Source: Qipengyuania sphaerica
GTDB lineage: Bacteria > Pseudomonadota > Alphaproteobacteria > Sphingomonadales > Sphingomonadaceae
NCBI RefSeq assembly: GCF_019711595.1
Contig: NZ_JAIGNR010000002.1
Location: 124,001 to 188,000 of the forward strand
Length of the DNA stretch: 64,000 bases
Direction of reading: 5' to 3'
Shown: piece after piece, positions 53,717-62,938 of the stretch
How the letters are laid out: every line of letters begins with the position of its first letter
Position numbering within the stretch: the stretch's first letter is position 1
Made by a program: the position numbers and the translations under genes
Notes under the pieces: generated by a model
Database searches by the model: none
What the model saw: only the letters and a program-made list of their open reading frames with translations
Told to the model about the DNA's origin: nothing

Positions 53717-56596
53717 ATGAGACACAAGACCATCGCCCGCGTGCTTGCCACGCTTCCGCTTCTTGCGCTTGCCACGCCGGCCACGCTCGCTGCGCAGGAA
53801 AGCGCCAGCACCAGCACGGTCGCGCAGACCGGCGAAACGCCTTGGGGCATCCCGGTTTACGACGTGCCAGCGGACGCGGACGTGCGTTTCGGAGTGCTCC
53901 CGAACGGCCTGAAGTATGCAATCGCACATAACGAGACACCCGAAGACACGGCCATTGTACGGTTCGGCTTCGATGTCGGCTGGATCGACGAGAGCGAGGA
54001 AGAACTCGGCCTTGCTCATGTGCTGGAACACATGGCCTTCAACGGCTCCACCAATGTTCCCGAAGGCGAGATGATCAAGCTTCTCGAACGCCTCGGGCTC
54101 GCATTCGGCGCGGACACCAATGCCTCGACCTTCTTCGAGGATACGATCTACAAGCTGGACCTGCCGCGCGTCGACGAGGAAATGATCGACACAGCCCTGA
54201 TGCTGATGCGCGAGACCGCGTCCGAGCTGACCATTGCCGACGATGCGGTGGACCGCGAGCGCGGGATCATCCAGTCGGAAACGCGCACGCGCAACAACTA
54301 CAACATGCGCCGCTTCAAGCATTACTTCAATTTCGTCTCGCCCGACACGCGCTTCGCCCAGCGCTTTCGTGCCGACGGCACGGTCGAGAATATCGACAAG
54401 GCCCCCGCCTCGGTCCTGCGAGACATGTATCGCCGCTTCTACCGCCCGGACAATGCGGCGCTGGTGATCGTGGGCGATATCGATCCCGATGCGATCGAGG
54501 CGAAGATTGTCGAGACATTCGCCAGCTGGCAGGCGCCCGCAACGCCGATCGACCGTGTCGACAAGGGGATGATCGACCTCGCGCGCGGCCGCGCTGCAAC
54601 CAACTTCGTAGATCCCGATGTGCAATATCTCGTCACCATCGACCGTTTCGCACCCTATCGCGATACGGAAAGCACGATGGCGGAATTCAGGGACGAGGTA
54701 CTGCTGGGCCTTGGCACGGCTATCCTCAACCGCCGCCTGCAGAAGATCGCCAACAGCGAAGACGCGCCGATCGTTTCGGGCAGCGCGAGCGCCAGCGACT
54801 TCTTCGACGTCAACGACCAGGCCGCGATCCAGCTGCAGGGCAAGGAAGGCGACTGGCAAAGCGCCTTGCAGGTCGGCGAACAGGAATGGCGCCGCGCAGT
54901 CACGCATGGCTTCACCGAGGCCGAGTTGGCCGAGCAGCTGGCCAATCTGGCAAAACGTTATTCGGATGCAGCAAGCCAGGAAGGCACGCGCAGCAACAAG
55001 GCGCTGGCGGAAGGCATCCTTTCCACGGCCCGTACCGAACGCGTATTTGTGAAGCCGAGCACGCGATTTGCAATGTTCGAAAGGCTGAAATCGGGCTTCA
55101 CGCTCGATGCGGTCAACGCGGAATTTGCGCGCCACTATGCGCTCAGCGATCCGCTGATCCACGTCTCGACCAAGACACCTATCGAGGATGCCGAGGCGAC
55201 TATCCTTGCGGCATACGACGCCTCGGCCCGGACGGAGGTCGCGCCTCCGGAAGACACCGGCGTTGCCGAGTTCGGCTATTCCGTTGCAGACAATCCCGGG
55301 GCCGTTGTTTCGGACACGATGATCGAAGATCTTGGCATCCGGACCATCCGTTTCGCCAACAACGTCATGCTGAACCTGAAGCCGACCGAATTCGAGGATG
55401 GCAGGCTGCGGTATTCGATCCGCGTAGGTTCGGGCCGACTGGCCTTCCCGACCGAAAGCCTCGCCGAAGCGGTCATGCTCTCCAGCCTCAGCGCGCAGGG
55501 CGGTGTCGGCAAGCACAGCTATGACGAACTGCGCCAGATCTTTGCCGGAAAGAGGCTGGGTTATGGTTTCAACATCGGGGACGACAAGTTCACCATGGCA
55601 GGGGCCGGGACCATGGCCGACCTGCCCGACCAGATGCAGCTCAGCCTCGCCTATCTGACCGATCCCGGCCTGCGGGCGGAGATGGTCAGCCGATGGAAGG
55701 GGATCGTGCCGCCCTACATGGCACAGATCGATGCCACTCCGCAGGGCGTCGCGCAGTTCCGCGCATCTCGCATTGTCGCCAACGAAAACCCGCGCTTCGG
55801 CATCCCTGGCGAAGCCGAACTGATGGCGGTCGACACCACGAAGGCAAGAGAAGCGATCGCGGGCGAATTCGCGAGCGCGCCGATCGAGATCGCCGTTGTG
55901 GGCGATTTCGATGCCCAAGAGGTGATCGATACCGTCGCTTCCTCCTTCGGAGCGCTGCCGAAACGCGAGACGTCGCTTTCCGATCAGCCCGCACGCCGCA
56001 TGGCGCAATTCGCCACCGATCGCAGCGAGCGCGTACTTGCCCACGCCGGGGCAGAGGACCAGGCACTGGCGCTGATCTACTGGCCGACAAACGACGATGA
56101 CGATCCGCAGCTCGAGGCGACGATGAGCTTGCTGGCGCGGGTCATGCAACTCGACATGGAAGAGATCGTCCGTGAAAAGCTGGGTGCGACCTATTCGCCC
56201 GGGGTCAGCTCCTCCATGTCGGACTTCTATGACGATTATGGAACCTTCTCGACCTTCGTCATCGTCGAACCGTCAGAAGCGCAACTGGTGTTCGATACGG
56301 TCGACGAGATCGTCGGGCAACTTCGCGCAGGTCCGGTCGATGCCGACAAGCTGGATCGTGCGCGCAAGCCGCTGCTCGAACAGATCGCGCAGCAGCGCAA
56401 GAACAACGGCTGGTGGCTGGGTGTAGTAGACGAGGCGCAACTCGATGCCGAAAGGCTCGACCGCGTTCGTTCGCTCGAGACGCGCTACAACGCCGTCACG
56501 CCGGAAATGCTTCTGGCGGCTGCCCGGCGCTTCCTCGACCCGGCCGATCAGCTCCGCATCCGCGTCGTGCACGAAAGTCTGGCCGAAGGCGAATAG
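53717..56596 (+). CDS. Secreted M16-family zinc metallopeptidase
   Basis: A 959-residue protein with a signal peptide (cleaved near TLAAQE, residue 27) and two M16 halves. The first has HVLEH (His101, Glu104, His105), the inverted zinc motif, and the downstream ERGIIQSE with the distal Glu. The second half lacks an HxxEH and serves as the non-catalytic lobe. Likely a periplasmic peptidase degrading peptides. A perfect terminator follows. Confidence 0.92.
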   Translation: MRHKTIARVLATLPLLALATPATLAAQESASTSTVAQTGETPWGIPVYDVPADADVRFGVLPNGLKYAIAHNETPEDTAIVRFGFDVGWIDESEEELGLAHVLEHMAFNGSTNVPEGEMIKLLERLGLAFGADTNASTFFEDTIYKLDLPRVDEEMIDTALMLMRETASELTIADDAVDRERGIIQSETRTRNNYNMRRFKHYFNFVSPDTRFAQRFRADGTVENIDKAPASVLRDMYRRFYRPDNAALVIVGDIDPDAIEAKIVETFASWQAPATPIDRVDKGMIDLARGRAATNFVDPDVQYLVTIDRFAPYRDTESTMAEFRDEVLLGLGTAILNRRLQKIANSEDAPIVSGSASASDFFDVNDQAAIQLQGKEGDWQSALQVGEQEWRRAVTHGFTEAELAEQLANLAKRYSDAASQEGTRSNKALAEGILSTARTERVFVKPSTRFAMFERLKSGFTLDAVNAEFARHYALSDPLIHVSTKTPIEDAEATILAAYDASARTEVAPPEDTGVAEFGYSVADNPGAVVSDTMIEDLGIRTIRFANNVMLNLKPTEFEDGRLRYSIRVGSGRLAFPTESLAEAVMLSSLSAQGGVGKHSYDELRQIFAGKRLGYGFNIGDDKFTMAGAGTMADLPDQMQLSLAYLTDPGLRAEMVSRWKGIVPPYMAQIDATPQGVAQFRASRIVANENPRFGIPGEAELMAVDTTKAREAIAGEFASAPIEIAVVGDFDAQEVIDTVASSFGALPKRETSLSDQPARRMAQFATDRSERVLAHAGAEDQALALIYWPTNDDDDPQLEATMSLLARVMQLDMEEIVREKLGATYSPGVSSSMSDFYDDYGTFSTFVIVEPSEAQLVFDTVDEIVGQLRAGPVDADKLDRARKPLLEQIAQQRKNNGWWLGVVDEAQLDAERLDRVRSLETRYNAVTPEMLLAAARRFLDPADQLRIRVVHESLAEGE

Positions 56597-56614
56597 GCAC
56601 CGGACAAAGGAAAA

Positions 56615-56651
56615 GGGCCGCGAGGGGAGTTCCCTCGCGGCCCTTTCTTTT
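56615..56651. terminator. Bidirectional Rho-independent terminator
   Basis: A perfect 12-base-pair stem (56615-56626 with 56632-56643) over a 5-base loop, with T-rich 56644-56651 downstream and A-rich 56606-56614 upstream. It sits between the convergent M16 peptidase and TonB receptor genes and can serve both. Confidence 0.93.
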
Positions 56652-56666
56652 GCCTCAAACCGGCGA

Positions 56667-58928
56667 TCAGTGCTCGAAGCGCACCGAGATACCGATGACC
56701 CGGGGGTCGTTGACGAAACCGGTGCGGTTGTTGAAGTCGATCGCGCCCTTCACATTGTCCGCGTCGGTAATGTTGCGAGCGAACAGTGCCACTTCGAGGC
56801 TGCCGTCATACTTGGCATAGCCGACGCGCAGGCCGCCCTCGATCTGGTTGTCGGCGTTGAACTCCGCGCTCTCGTAGAGGAAGAAGTTCGTCGCGCCCTG
56901 GTAGGTCCAGTCGGTATAGGCGAAAAGCTCGCCTTCCGAAGTGATCGGCACGGCATAACGCGCAGTCAGGTCGGCGATCCATTCGGGGGCATTCGGGAAC
57001 GGGTTGCCGTCGACGGATGCGCGGGTTGCGCCGTCGATGACGACGGTCGGATTGGTAACCGAACAATGGACCGGCGCACCCGGGAAGGGCTGGCAAACAC
57101 CGACCAGCAGGGAATCGTCCTTGATCTCGGTGTTGTTCCAGCTTGCGCCAGCAGTGATCAGGAAGTCCGGAGTGATCTGGAACGCGCTGTCCAGTTCAAA
57201 GCCGTATCCTTCGCCTTTGTCGGCGTTGACCAGCTGCACGAGGTTGCCCCCGCCGCCGACCGCCGAAAACTGCGGATCGTCGATTGTGTAGTAATAGCCG
57301 GTCAGGTTGAAGCGGATCTTGCGGTCCATGAGTTCGGACTTGATTCCCGCTTCGTAGCTCATGATCTTTTCGCTGGTCGCGATCGAGGCCGGTGCCGGAT
57401 TACCCGGATTTGCAAATGCAACGTCACGACCCTGGATGGTCGGCGCGCGGAAACCGCTTGCGACACGGGCGAACACGCTGGCATCGTCGCTGACGTCGAA
57501 GAACGCGGCAAGGTCCCAGCTCAGGCGGTCGTCTTCAACCGCAAGGGGTGGCTGAAGATCATAACCCGAGATGACCTCGAAATTCTTCTCATCATCGGTG
57601 TAGCGCACACCGCCGGTCAGCTTGAGCAGGTCGGTCACTTGGCTCGTTACCTGACCGAACACCGCCCAGCTTTCATTGGTATGGTTTACGGTCACGGGCG
57701 GCGGAAAATTGAAACCGACCGTAGTCACGTCGAAATCGCTGTCGAAGTAGAAGCCGCCGACCTGCCATTCGAACATTCCGCCGCTGTTCGAGGCGAGACG
57801 CACTTCCTGCGTGAACTGGTCGAGCGTGATGCTGTCGCGCGTATCCGAGGGGAACGGGATCGGACCCGGGCCGAAGACGACATTGCCGCCATCGATGTCT
57901 CCGCGGCTTGAACCTTCGCTGTCGGCCCAGCTCGAAATGCTGGTGAACGTGGCAAAATCGGCCTCGTAGTCGAGCTTCACGGTCGAAATTTCGGCTTCGT
58001 ACTGTGCCTGGTTGCCGCCGCCGGCATCGTAATACACGGTGTCGCGGTCGTAGTTTTCGTTCAGTTCGTTGCTGCCCGGGCCGAGGATGTTGGCACGGAA
58101 CAGCGTGGAGGTGCCGTCGAGATCGCGAACGGCATAGCTACCGAGGATCGATAGGCGATCGGTGGGGGTGATCAGCACCTGCGCACGGCCGGCGATATCG
58201 CTGTATGCGCCATAGGCGTCTTCTTCGCCGGTGAAGCCGTTATCAACCCAGTCAGCGCGCTGTTGCCACATGCCCGAAAGACGGACCGACACGATGCCGG
58301 GCAGCACGGGAACGGTGACACCGCCGTCGAGTGCGACCGAATCGAAGCTGCCGTAGCTGGCCGACAGGCGCGCGGCGAACTCGTCGCCCGGCTTGGTGGT
58401 GTCGATCTTGACGATACCGGCCGGCGTATTGCGGCCGAACAGCGTGCCCTGCGGGCCGCGCAGCACTTCGATGCGCTCGACGTCGAAGATCGGGAAGCTC
58501 TTGAGCGTGACGTTTTCGAGCACCACTTCATCGTGGACCACCGAAACCGGCTGCGAAGCGGCAAGGTCGAAGTCGGTGTTGCCGAGGCCGCGGATGTAGA
58601 AGCGCGGAGCAGCACGGCCGTTCGAACTTTCGACGAAGAGACCCGGCACGCGCGCGGCGAGCGCGGTGATATCGGCACCGGCATCGAAAATGGTCTGCGC
58701 GGCGTCGGAGGAAATGGTCGCTGCCGAGACAGCAACGTCCTGCAGGTTTTCCTGGCGGCGGTTGGCGGTAACGACGATCACGTCGAGAGCGCCGTTGTCG
58801 GCTTCTTCGGCGCCGGTCGCTTCGCTGTCCGAGCTGTCGATGGTGTCCTGTGCGAGAACCGGCTGGGCGAAGGCGAGCGCGAAGGTGCTGGCGGTCAGGA
58901 AGCGGAGAGTGGTTTTGCGGTCAATCAT
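56667..58928 (-). CDS. TonB-dependent outer-membrane receptor
   Basis: A 753-residue receptor with a signal peptide (cleavage after PVLAQ), a TonB box (IVVTANRR), a plug domain with RIEVLRGPQGTLFGRNTPAG, and a 22-strand barrel ending in FEH with a terminal aromatic pair (SVRFEH). It matches the group of siderophore/other-nutrient receptors abundant in sphingomonads; ligand unknown. It neighbours the M16 peptidase across the shared terminator. Confidence 0.94.
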   Translation of the reverse strand: MIDRKTTLRFLTASTFALAFAQPVLAQDTIDSSDSEATGAEEADNGALDVIVVTANRRQENLQDVAVSAATISSDAAQTIFDAGADITALAARVPGLFVESSNGRAAPRFYIRGLGNTDFDLAASQPVSVVHDEVVLENVTLKSFPIFDVERIEVLRGPQGTLFGRNTPAGIVKIDTTKPGDEFAARLSASYGSFDSVALDGGVTVPVLPGIVSVRLSGMWQQRADWVDNGFTGEEDAYGAYSDIAGRAQVLITPTDRLSILGSYAVRDLDGTSTLFRANILGPGSNELNENYDRDTVYYDAGGGNQAQYEAEISTVKLDYEADFATFTSISSWADSEGSSRGDIDGGNVVFGPGPIPFPSDTRDSITLDQFTQEVRLASNSGGMFEWQVGGFYFDSDFDVTTVGFNFPPPVTVNHTNESWAVFGQVTSQVTDLLKLTGGVRYTDDEKNFEVISGYDLQPPLAVEDDRLSWDLAAFFDVSDDASVFARVASGFRAPTIQGRDVAFANPGNPAPASIATSEKIMSYEAGIKSELMDRKIRFNLTGYYYTIDDPQFSAVGGGGNLVQLVNADKGEGYGFELDSAFQITPDFLITAGASWNNTEIKDDSLLVGVCQPFPGAPVHCSVTNPTVVIDGATRASVDGNPFPNAPEWIADLTARYAVPITSEGELFAYTDWTYQGATNFFLYESAEFNADNQIEGGLRVGYAKYDGSLEVALFARNITDADNVKGAIDFNNRTGFVNDPRVIGISVRFEH

Positions 58929-59221
58929 GGGAGAGATAATCCTTTTGGCCCTGCGCTACGATCCAGGTGCGCGGGTTGGTGGGATGGAGTGTGGTGAATT
59001 GACCCTGCCGCCTGTAGCCGAAACGTCACAATCTGCGAGTCCGAAACCCGCAGGACTGCGCGGTTTTTAGCGTTTGTTGCATTGCGGTTACATCGACTGA
59101 ATGTGACGAGGCGGCCAAGTGTCTGTCCCAATTCGTCTTTCCTCCAAAGCTTGCTCTCGGCGCTCACTCGCGGCATAGGCGCGCGCAACTTGCCCCACCG
59201 GTAAAACCCGAAAGGCCGCCC

Positions 59222-59455
59222 ATGAAGATTCGCATTCTCGTCAGCCTCAAGCCCGGCGTGCTCGACCCGCAGGGTCGTGCCGTCCACCATGCGCTGGAAG
59301 GTCTCGGTTTCAAGGGTGTCGACGACGTGCGCATCGGCCGGACGGTCGAGCTCGATGTTGCCGACAATACGAGCGACGAAGCGCTCACCGAAATGTGCGA
59401 GAAGCTGCTCGCGAACACGGTGATCGAAAACTACAAGATCGAGAAGCTGGGCTGA
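59222..59455 (+). CDS. purS: Phosphoribosylformylglycinamidine synthase subunit PurS
   Basis: A 77-residue protein with [19 protein letters not shown] and [19 protein letters not shown], the PurS fold. PurS links the glutaminase PurQ to the synthase PurL. The stop TGA overlaps the purQ ATG by one base. The 293-base gap upstream, divergent from the TonB receptor, shows no other gene. Confidence 0.96.
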   Translation: MKIRILVSLKPGVLDPQGRAVHHALEGLGFKGVDDVRIGRTVELDVADNTSDEALTEMCEKLLANTVIENYKIEKLG

Positions 59456-60132
59456 TGGGTTTCCGTAGCGCCGTCATCACCTTCCCCGGTTCGAATTGCG
59501 ACCGCGACATGGCGGTGGCGCTCGAACAGGTCTCGGGCACTGCTCCGCTGCGCGTGTGGCACGGCGATGCCGAATTGCCCGATGGCCTCGATTTCATCGC
59601 CCTGCCCGGCGGTTTCTCCTACGGCGATTACCTGCGCTCGGGCGCAATGGCTGCAAACAGCCCGATCATGCGCGAAGTCATCCGCGCGGCCGATCGCGGC
59701 GTGCCGGTCCTAGGCGTTTGCAATGGTTTCCAGGTGCTGACCGAGGCTCGTCTTTTGCCCGGCGCGCTGATGCGCAATGCGAGCCAGCATTTCATCTGCC
59801 GCACGGTTGGCCTCAAGGTCGAAAACGCACAGTCGATCTTCACCAGCGGCTATGAGGCAGGCCAGGAAATCCGCATCCCGGTCGCGCATCATGACGGCAA
59901 TTACTTCGCCGACGAGGACACGCTGGACCGGCTCGAAGGCGAGGGCCGCGTGGCCTTTCGGTATACCGAAAACTGCAACGGTTCGCGCCGTGACATTGCA
60001 GGTGTGCTCAACAAGGCCGGCAATGTGCTTGGCATGATGCCGCATCCCGAACGCGCAGTGGACGCAGCGCACGGCGGCACGGATGGCCTGGCCCTGTTCG
60101 AAGGTGCGATGAAGGCGCTCGCCAGCGCCTGA
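59455..60132 (+). CDS. purQ: Phosphoribosylformylglycinamidine synthase subunit PurQ
   Basis: A 225-residue class I glutamine amidotransferase supplying ammonia for FGAM formation. The nucleophile elbow is [19 protein letters not shown] holds the His and Glu. The N-terminus [15 protein letters not shown] is typical. No purL follows: the next gene is convergent. Confidence 0.97.
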   Translation: MGFRSAVITFPGSNCDRDMAVALEQVSGTAPLRVWHGDAELPDGLDFIALPGGFSYGDYLRSGAMAANSPIMREVIRAADRGVPVLGVCNGFQVLTEARLLPGALMRNASQHFICRTVGLKVENAQSIFTSGYEAGQEIRIPVAHHDGNYFADEDTLDRLEGEGRVAFRYTENCNGSRRDIAGVLNKAGNVLGMMPHPERAVDAAHGGTDGLALFEGAMKALASA

Positions 60133-60140
60133 TCCATGCT

Positions 60141-62498
60141 TCAGGCGCTCTTGCGGCTGCCCGAGCGACCGAAAATCTTCACCGCTTCCGCGGCCTCCAT
60201 CGGACGGCCGAAGTGGTATCCCTGGATCTTGTTGCAGCCGAGGTGGCGGATGAGCTGCGCCTCGTCCTCGTTCTCGACGCCCTCTGCGGTCGTGGTCATG
60301 CCGAGGCTGTCCGCCATGGCCACCACGGCGCGAATGATCGCAAGGCTTTCCGGACTGTTCTGCGCTGCACCCTGGACGAAGCTGCGGTCGACCTTGATCG
60401 TGGTGAACTTGAGTTTGCGCAGGTAACCGAGCGAGGAATAGCCGGTCCCGAAGTCGTCGAGCGCGACCGAGCAACCCAGCGCCATGCACTGTTCGAGCGC
60501 TTTGCGCGCGACATTGGCATCGCGCATGAAGATGCTCTCGGTCACTTCGATCTCAAGCCGCTTGGGATCAAGACCGCTATGCGAAAGCGCCCGCACCACC
60601 GTGCCTGCGAAGTCCGGCTCGACCAGCTGTTCAGGCGAGACGTTGATATTGACCTTCACGTTCTCGGGCCAGTTCTGCGCCGCCTCGCGACAAGCTTCCT
60701 GCATGACCCAGGTACCGATCGGCACGATCAGGCGAGTATCTTCGGCGAGCGGGATGAACTTGGCCGGGCTGACGAACCCGTGTTCTTCGCTGTTCCAGCG
60801 AATCAGTGCCTCGAAGCTGACGACCTCCTCCGAGTGGGCGTCGACCACCGGCTGGTAGTGGAGCACGAACTCTTTCTTTTCGAGCGCGTGGCGTAGCGCG
60901 AATTCGAGCACGCGGCGCTCTTCGGCGTTGACGTGGAGCGAGGGTTCGTACTCGCAATGCACGCCGCCGCCTTCGTCCTTCGCGCGGTATAGGGCGAGGT
61001 CGGCGTTGCGCAGCAACTCCTCGACCTTGTTGCCGTCGCGCGGACCAATGCACGAGCCGACGCTGGCGCCCACGTAGAGCACCTGATTGTCCACGTGATA
61101 GGGCGCCGAAAGCGCCGAAATGATTGCCTTGGCGAGCGTATCGACCCGCTTGCGATCGCTCGCATCGCGGATGACCACGGCGAACTCGTCTCCGCCGAGG
61201 CGTCCACACAATTCACCTTCATCCATGAGCGGCTTGAGGCGCGATGCCACTTGGGCGAGCATGCGGTCACCCACGAGGTGACCGAGCGAATCGTTGATCG
61301 CCTTGAAGCGGTCGAGGTCGATCATCAGCAGGGCGCAGCGGGCGCGCCACTGTTCCGAATATGCGAGCGCCTGCGACAGGGTCTCGTTGATCTGGAGGCG
61401 GTTTGGCAGCTGCGTGAGCGTGTCGTATCGCGCGAGATACTCGATCTTCTCGCTGCTTTCGCGCTGTGCGGTCACATCCGAACCGACCCCGCGGAAACCG
61501 AGCCACGAACCGTCCTCGTTGAACATCGGCGTGCCAGACATCTCCCACCAGCGGACCTGCCCGTTGACCAGCGCGCGGACAGTCAAATTGGAGAAGCTTT
61601 CCATGCCCTTCAGGCGGTCGGCCAGTTCATGCAGGCTGGCGGGGAACTGACCCGTTTTCCACCCATCGCCCGAGATCAGCTGGAGGAAGGACTTGCCTTC
61701 GATTTCCGAAATTTCGCGGCCCATCGCAAAAGCAAGGCGCGGGCTGACCGAGCGCAAGCGACGGCTGGTGTCGATCTGCCACAGCCAGTCGGCCTGGCCA
61801 TCCTCGAATTCGCGCAGCAGCATCGAGACCGTCTCGCTTTTCTCGGTCATTTCGAGTTCGGCAATGCGCGCCCCGATCGCCATGCGAGCGGTTTCGATGA
61901 TGCCAAAGCAGGCGAAGAAAGCGCTGGCAGCCGCAACTGCGGCGAGACCGTAATCGAACATGGCAAACGCGGCAGCGAGCGAGCCGGCACTCACGGTGAG
62001 CGTGAAAGCGATGGCGCTGAGCGGCGCACTGTAGCGGCTGACTGCGCTTGCCATCACGAGGAAGGCGACAACCGCCCATATTTCCGCGAGCTGTCCAGCC
62101 GCATCGGAGAAGGTCAACGAGACGATGCCGGCAGCCCAGACCGACCCCTTGATCGCCGAGCCGATGGCGTGGCGACGCATTTCCTCGATCGGAAACGCCC
62201 GCTGGTCCGCATCGCGCAGGCGCCGGTCGAGGTAGAAGGCGTAGCCTGCTGCGAAAGCGAGCGCAGTTCCCCAGCCGGCAAGGACTTCGTCGGCAATGCT
62301 GTTCCGACAGAACCAATATACGGCCAGCGCAGCGAGAAGGTGAAGCACCACGCGGGTTCCGGCGCGCTTGGTGACGAGCGAGTATTGCTTGGCGAAAGCG
62401 CGCGAAAAATCGAAGCCGTCGGGCGCTTCCAGCCCGACGATCTGCCGCAAGGTCAGCGGCGCGTCCCCGAAGGACGGCACGATATTCGTCTCGCTCAC
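60141..62498 (-). CDS. GGDEF/EAL protein with membrane and PAS domains
   Basis: A 785-residue cyclic-di-GMP protein. Residues about 45-205 hold several membrane segments, a PAS domain follows (about 228-345), then GGDEF intact at 435-439 (RLGGDEF) and EAL intact at 563-565 (SFEALIRWNS). No RxxD inhibition site is visible five residues before GGDEF. It may both make and degrade c-di-GMP. The start ATG 62498 is well separated from the upstream gene. Confidence 0.95.
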   Translation of the reverse strand: MSETNIVPSFGDAPLTLRQIVGLEAPDGFDFSRAFAKQYSLVTKRAGTRVVLHLLAALAVYWFCRNSIADEVLAGWGTALAFAAGYAFYLDRRLRDADQRAFPIEEMRRHAIGSAIKGSVWAAGIVSLTFSDAAGQLAEIWAVVAFLVMASAVSRYSAPLSAIAFTLTVSAGSLAAAFAMFDYGLAAVAAASAFFACFGIIETARMAIGARIAELEMTEKSETVSMLLREFEDGQADWLWQIDTSRRLRSVSPRLAFAMGREISEIEGKSFLQLISGDGWKTGQFPASLHELADRLKGMESFSNLTVRALVNGQVRWWEMSGTPMFNEDGSWLGFRGVGSDVTAQRESSEKIEYLARYDTLTQLPNRLQINETLSQALAYSEQWRARCALLMIDLDRFKAINDSLGHLVGDRMLAQVASRLKPLMDEGELCGRLGGDEFAVVIRDASDRKRVDTLAKAIISALSAPYHVDNQVLYVGASVGSCIGPRDGNKVEELLRNADLALYRAKDEGGGVHCEYEPSLHVNAEERRVLEFALRHALEKKEFVLHYQPVVDAHSEEVVSFEALIRWNSEEHGFVSPAKFIPLAEDTRLIVPIGTWVMQEACREAAQNWPENVKVNINVSPEQLVEPDFAGTVVRALSHSGLDPKRLEIEVTESIFMRDANVARKALEQCMALGCSVALDDFGTGYSSLGYLRKLKFTTIKVDRSFVQGAAQNSPESLAIIRAVVAMADSLGMTTTAEGVENEDEAQLIRHLGCNKIQGYHFGRPMEAAEAVKIFGRSGSRKSA

Positions 62499-62563
62499 AC
62501 CATGCGGGTTAGCGCCGAAAGGTTATTTCGGAGTAAAGGAATTACCGATTTCCGGCCGGACTT

Positions 62564-62938
62564 TCAGGGGTCGAGCCGGGCCCGTGCCGCTTCCCAATTA
62601 CGCCCGTCGAAGGGAGTGACATCATGCGCGATGTCTTCGTGACCTTCCACGCATTTCCAGTGCACGCTCCAGCTGCCGGGATGCGACCGGGGCTGGTAAA
62701 AGCTCTTGATTCCACATGATTTGCAGAACAGGTGCTCTGCCTGACCGCTCCCGAAGCGGTAGGACTCCAGCGCTTCCTTTCCGCTCAGCAGCGTGAAATC
62801 GGAATGCGGGACGATGAGATGCAGGAAGCCTGTCATCGAACAAATCGAGCAATTGCACTCGAGCAACTCCACCGGCGGCTCGATCTGCGCTTCGAAACGC
62901 ACCTCGCCGCAATGGCAAGCACCCTCGATCCGCATCAC
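62564..62938 (-). CDS. GFA-family zinc-binding protein
   Basis: A 124-residue protein with GACHCGEVRFEA, CNCSICSMTG and FCKSCGIKSFYQP, the Cys pattern of glutathione-dependent formaldehyde-activating (GFA, DUF636) proteins. It probably binds structural zinc; the formaldehyde role is unproven for most members. Start is GTG 62938 or ATG 62935; both overlap the glmS stop, so it is coupled to glmS. Confidence 0.9.
   Translation of the reverse strand: MMRIEGACHCGEVRFEAQIEPPVELLECNCSICSMTGFLHLIVPHSDFTLLSGKEALESYRFGSGQAEHLFCKSCGIKSFYQPRSHPGSWSVHWKCVEGHEDIAHDVTPFDGRNWEAARARLDP

Noticed and set aside
53714-56149. An 811-codon reverse frame opposite the M16 peptidase
   Set aside because: Shadow of the peptidase gene, with no recognisable motif; the forward frame has signal peptide, HxxEH motif and terminator.
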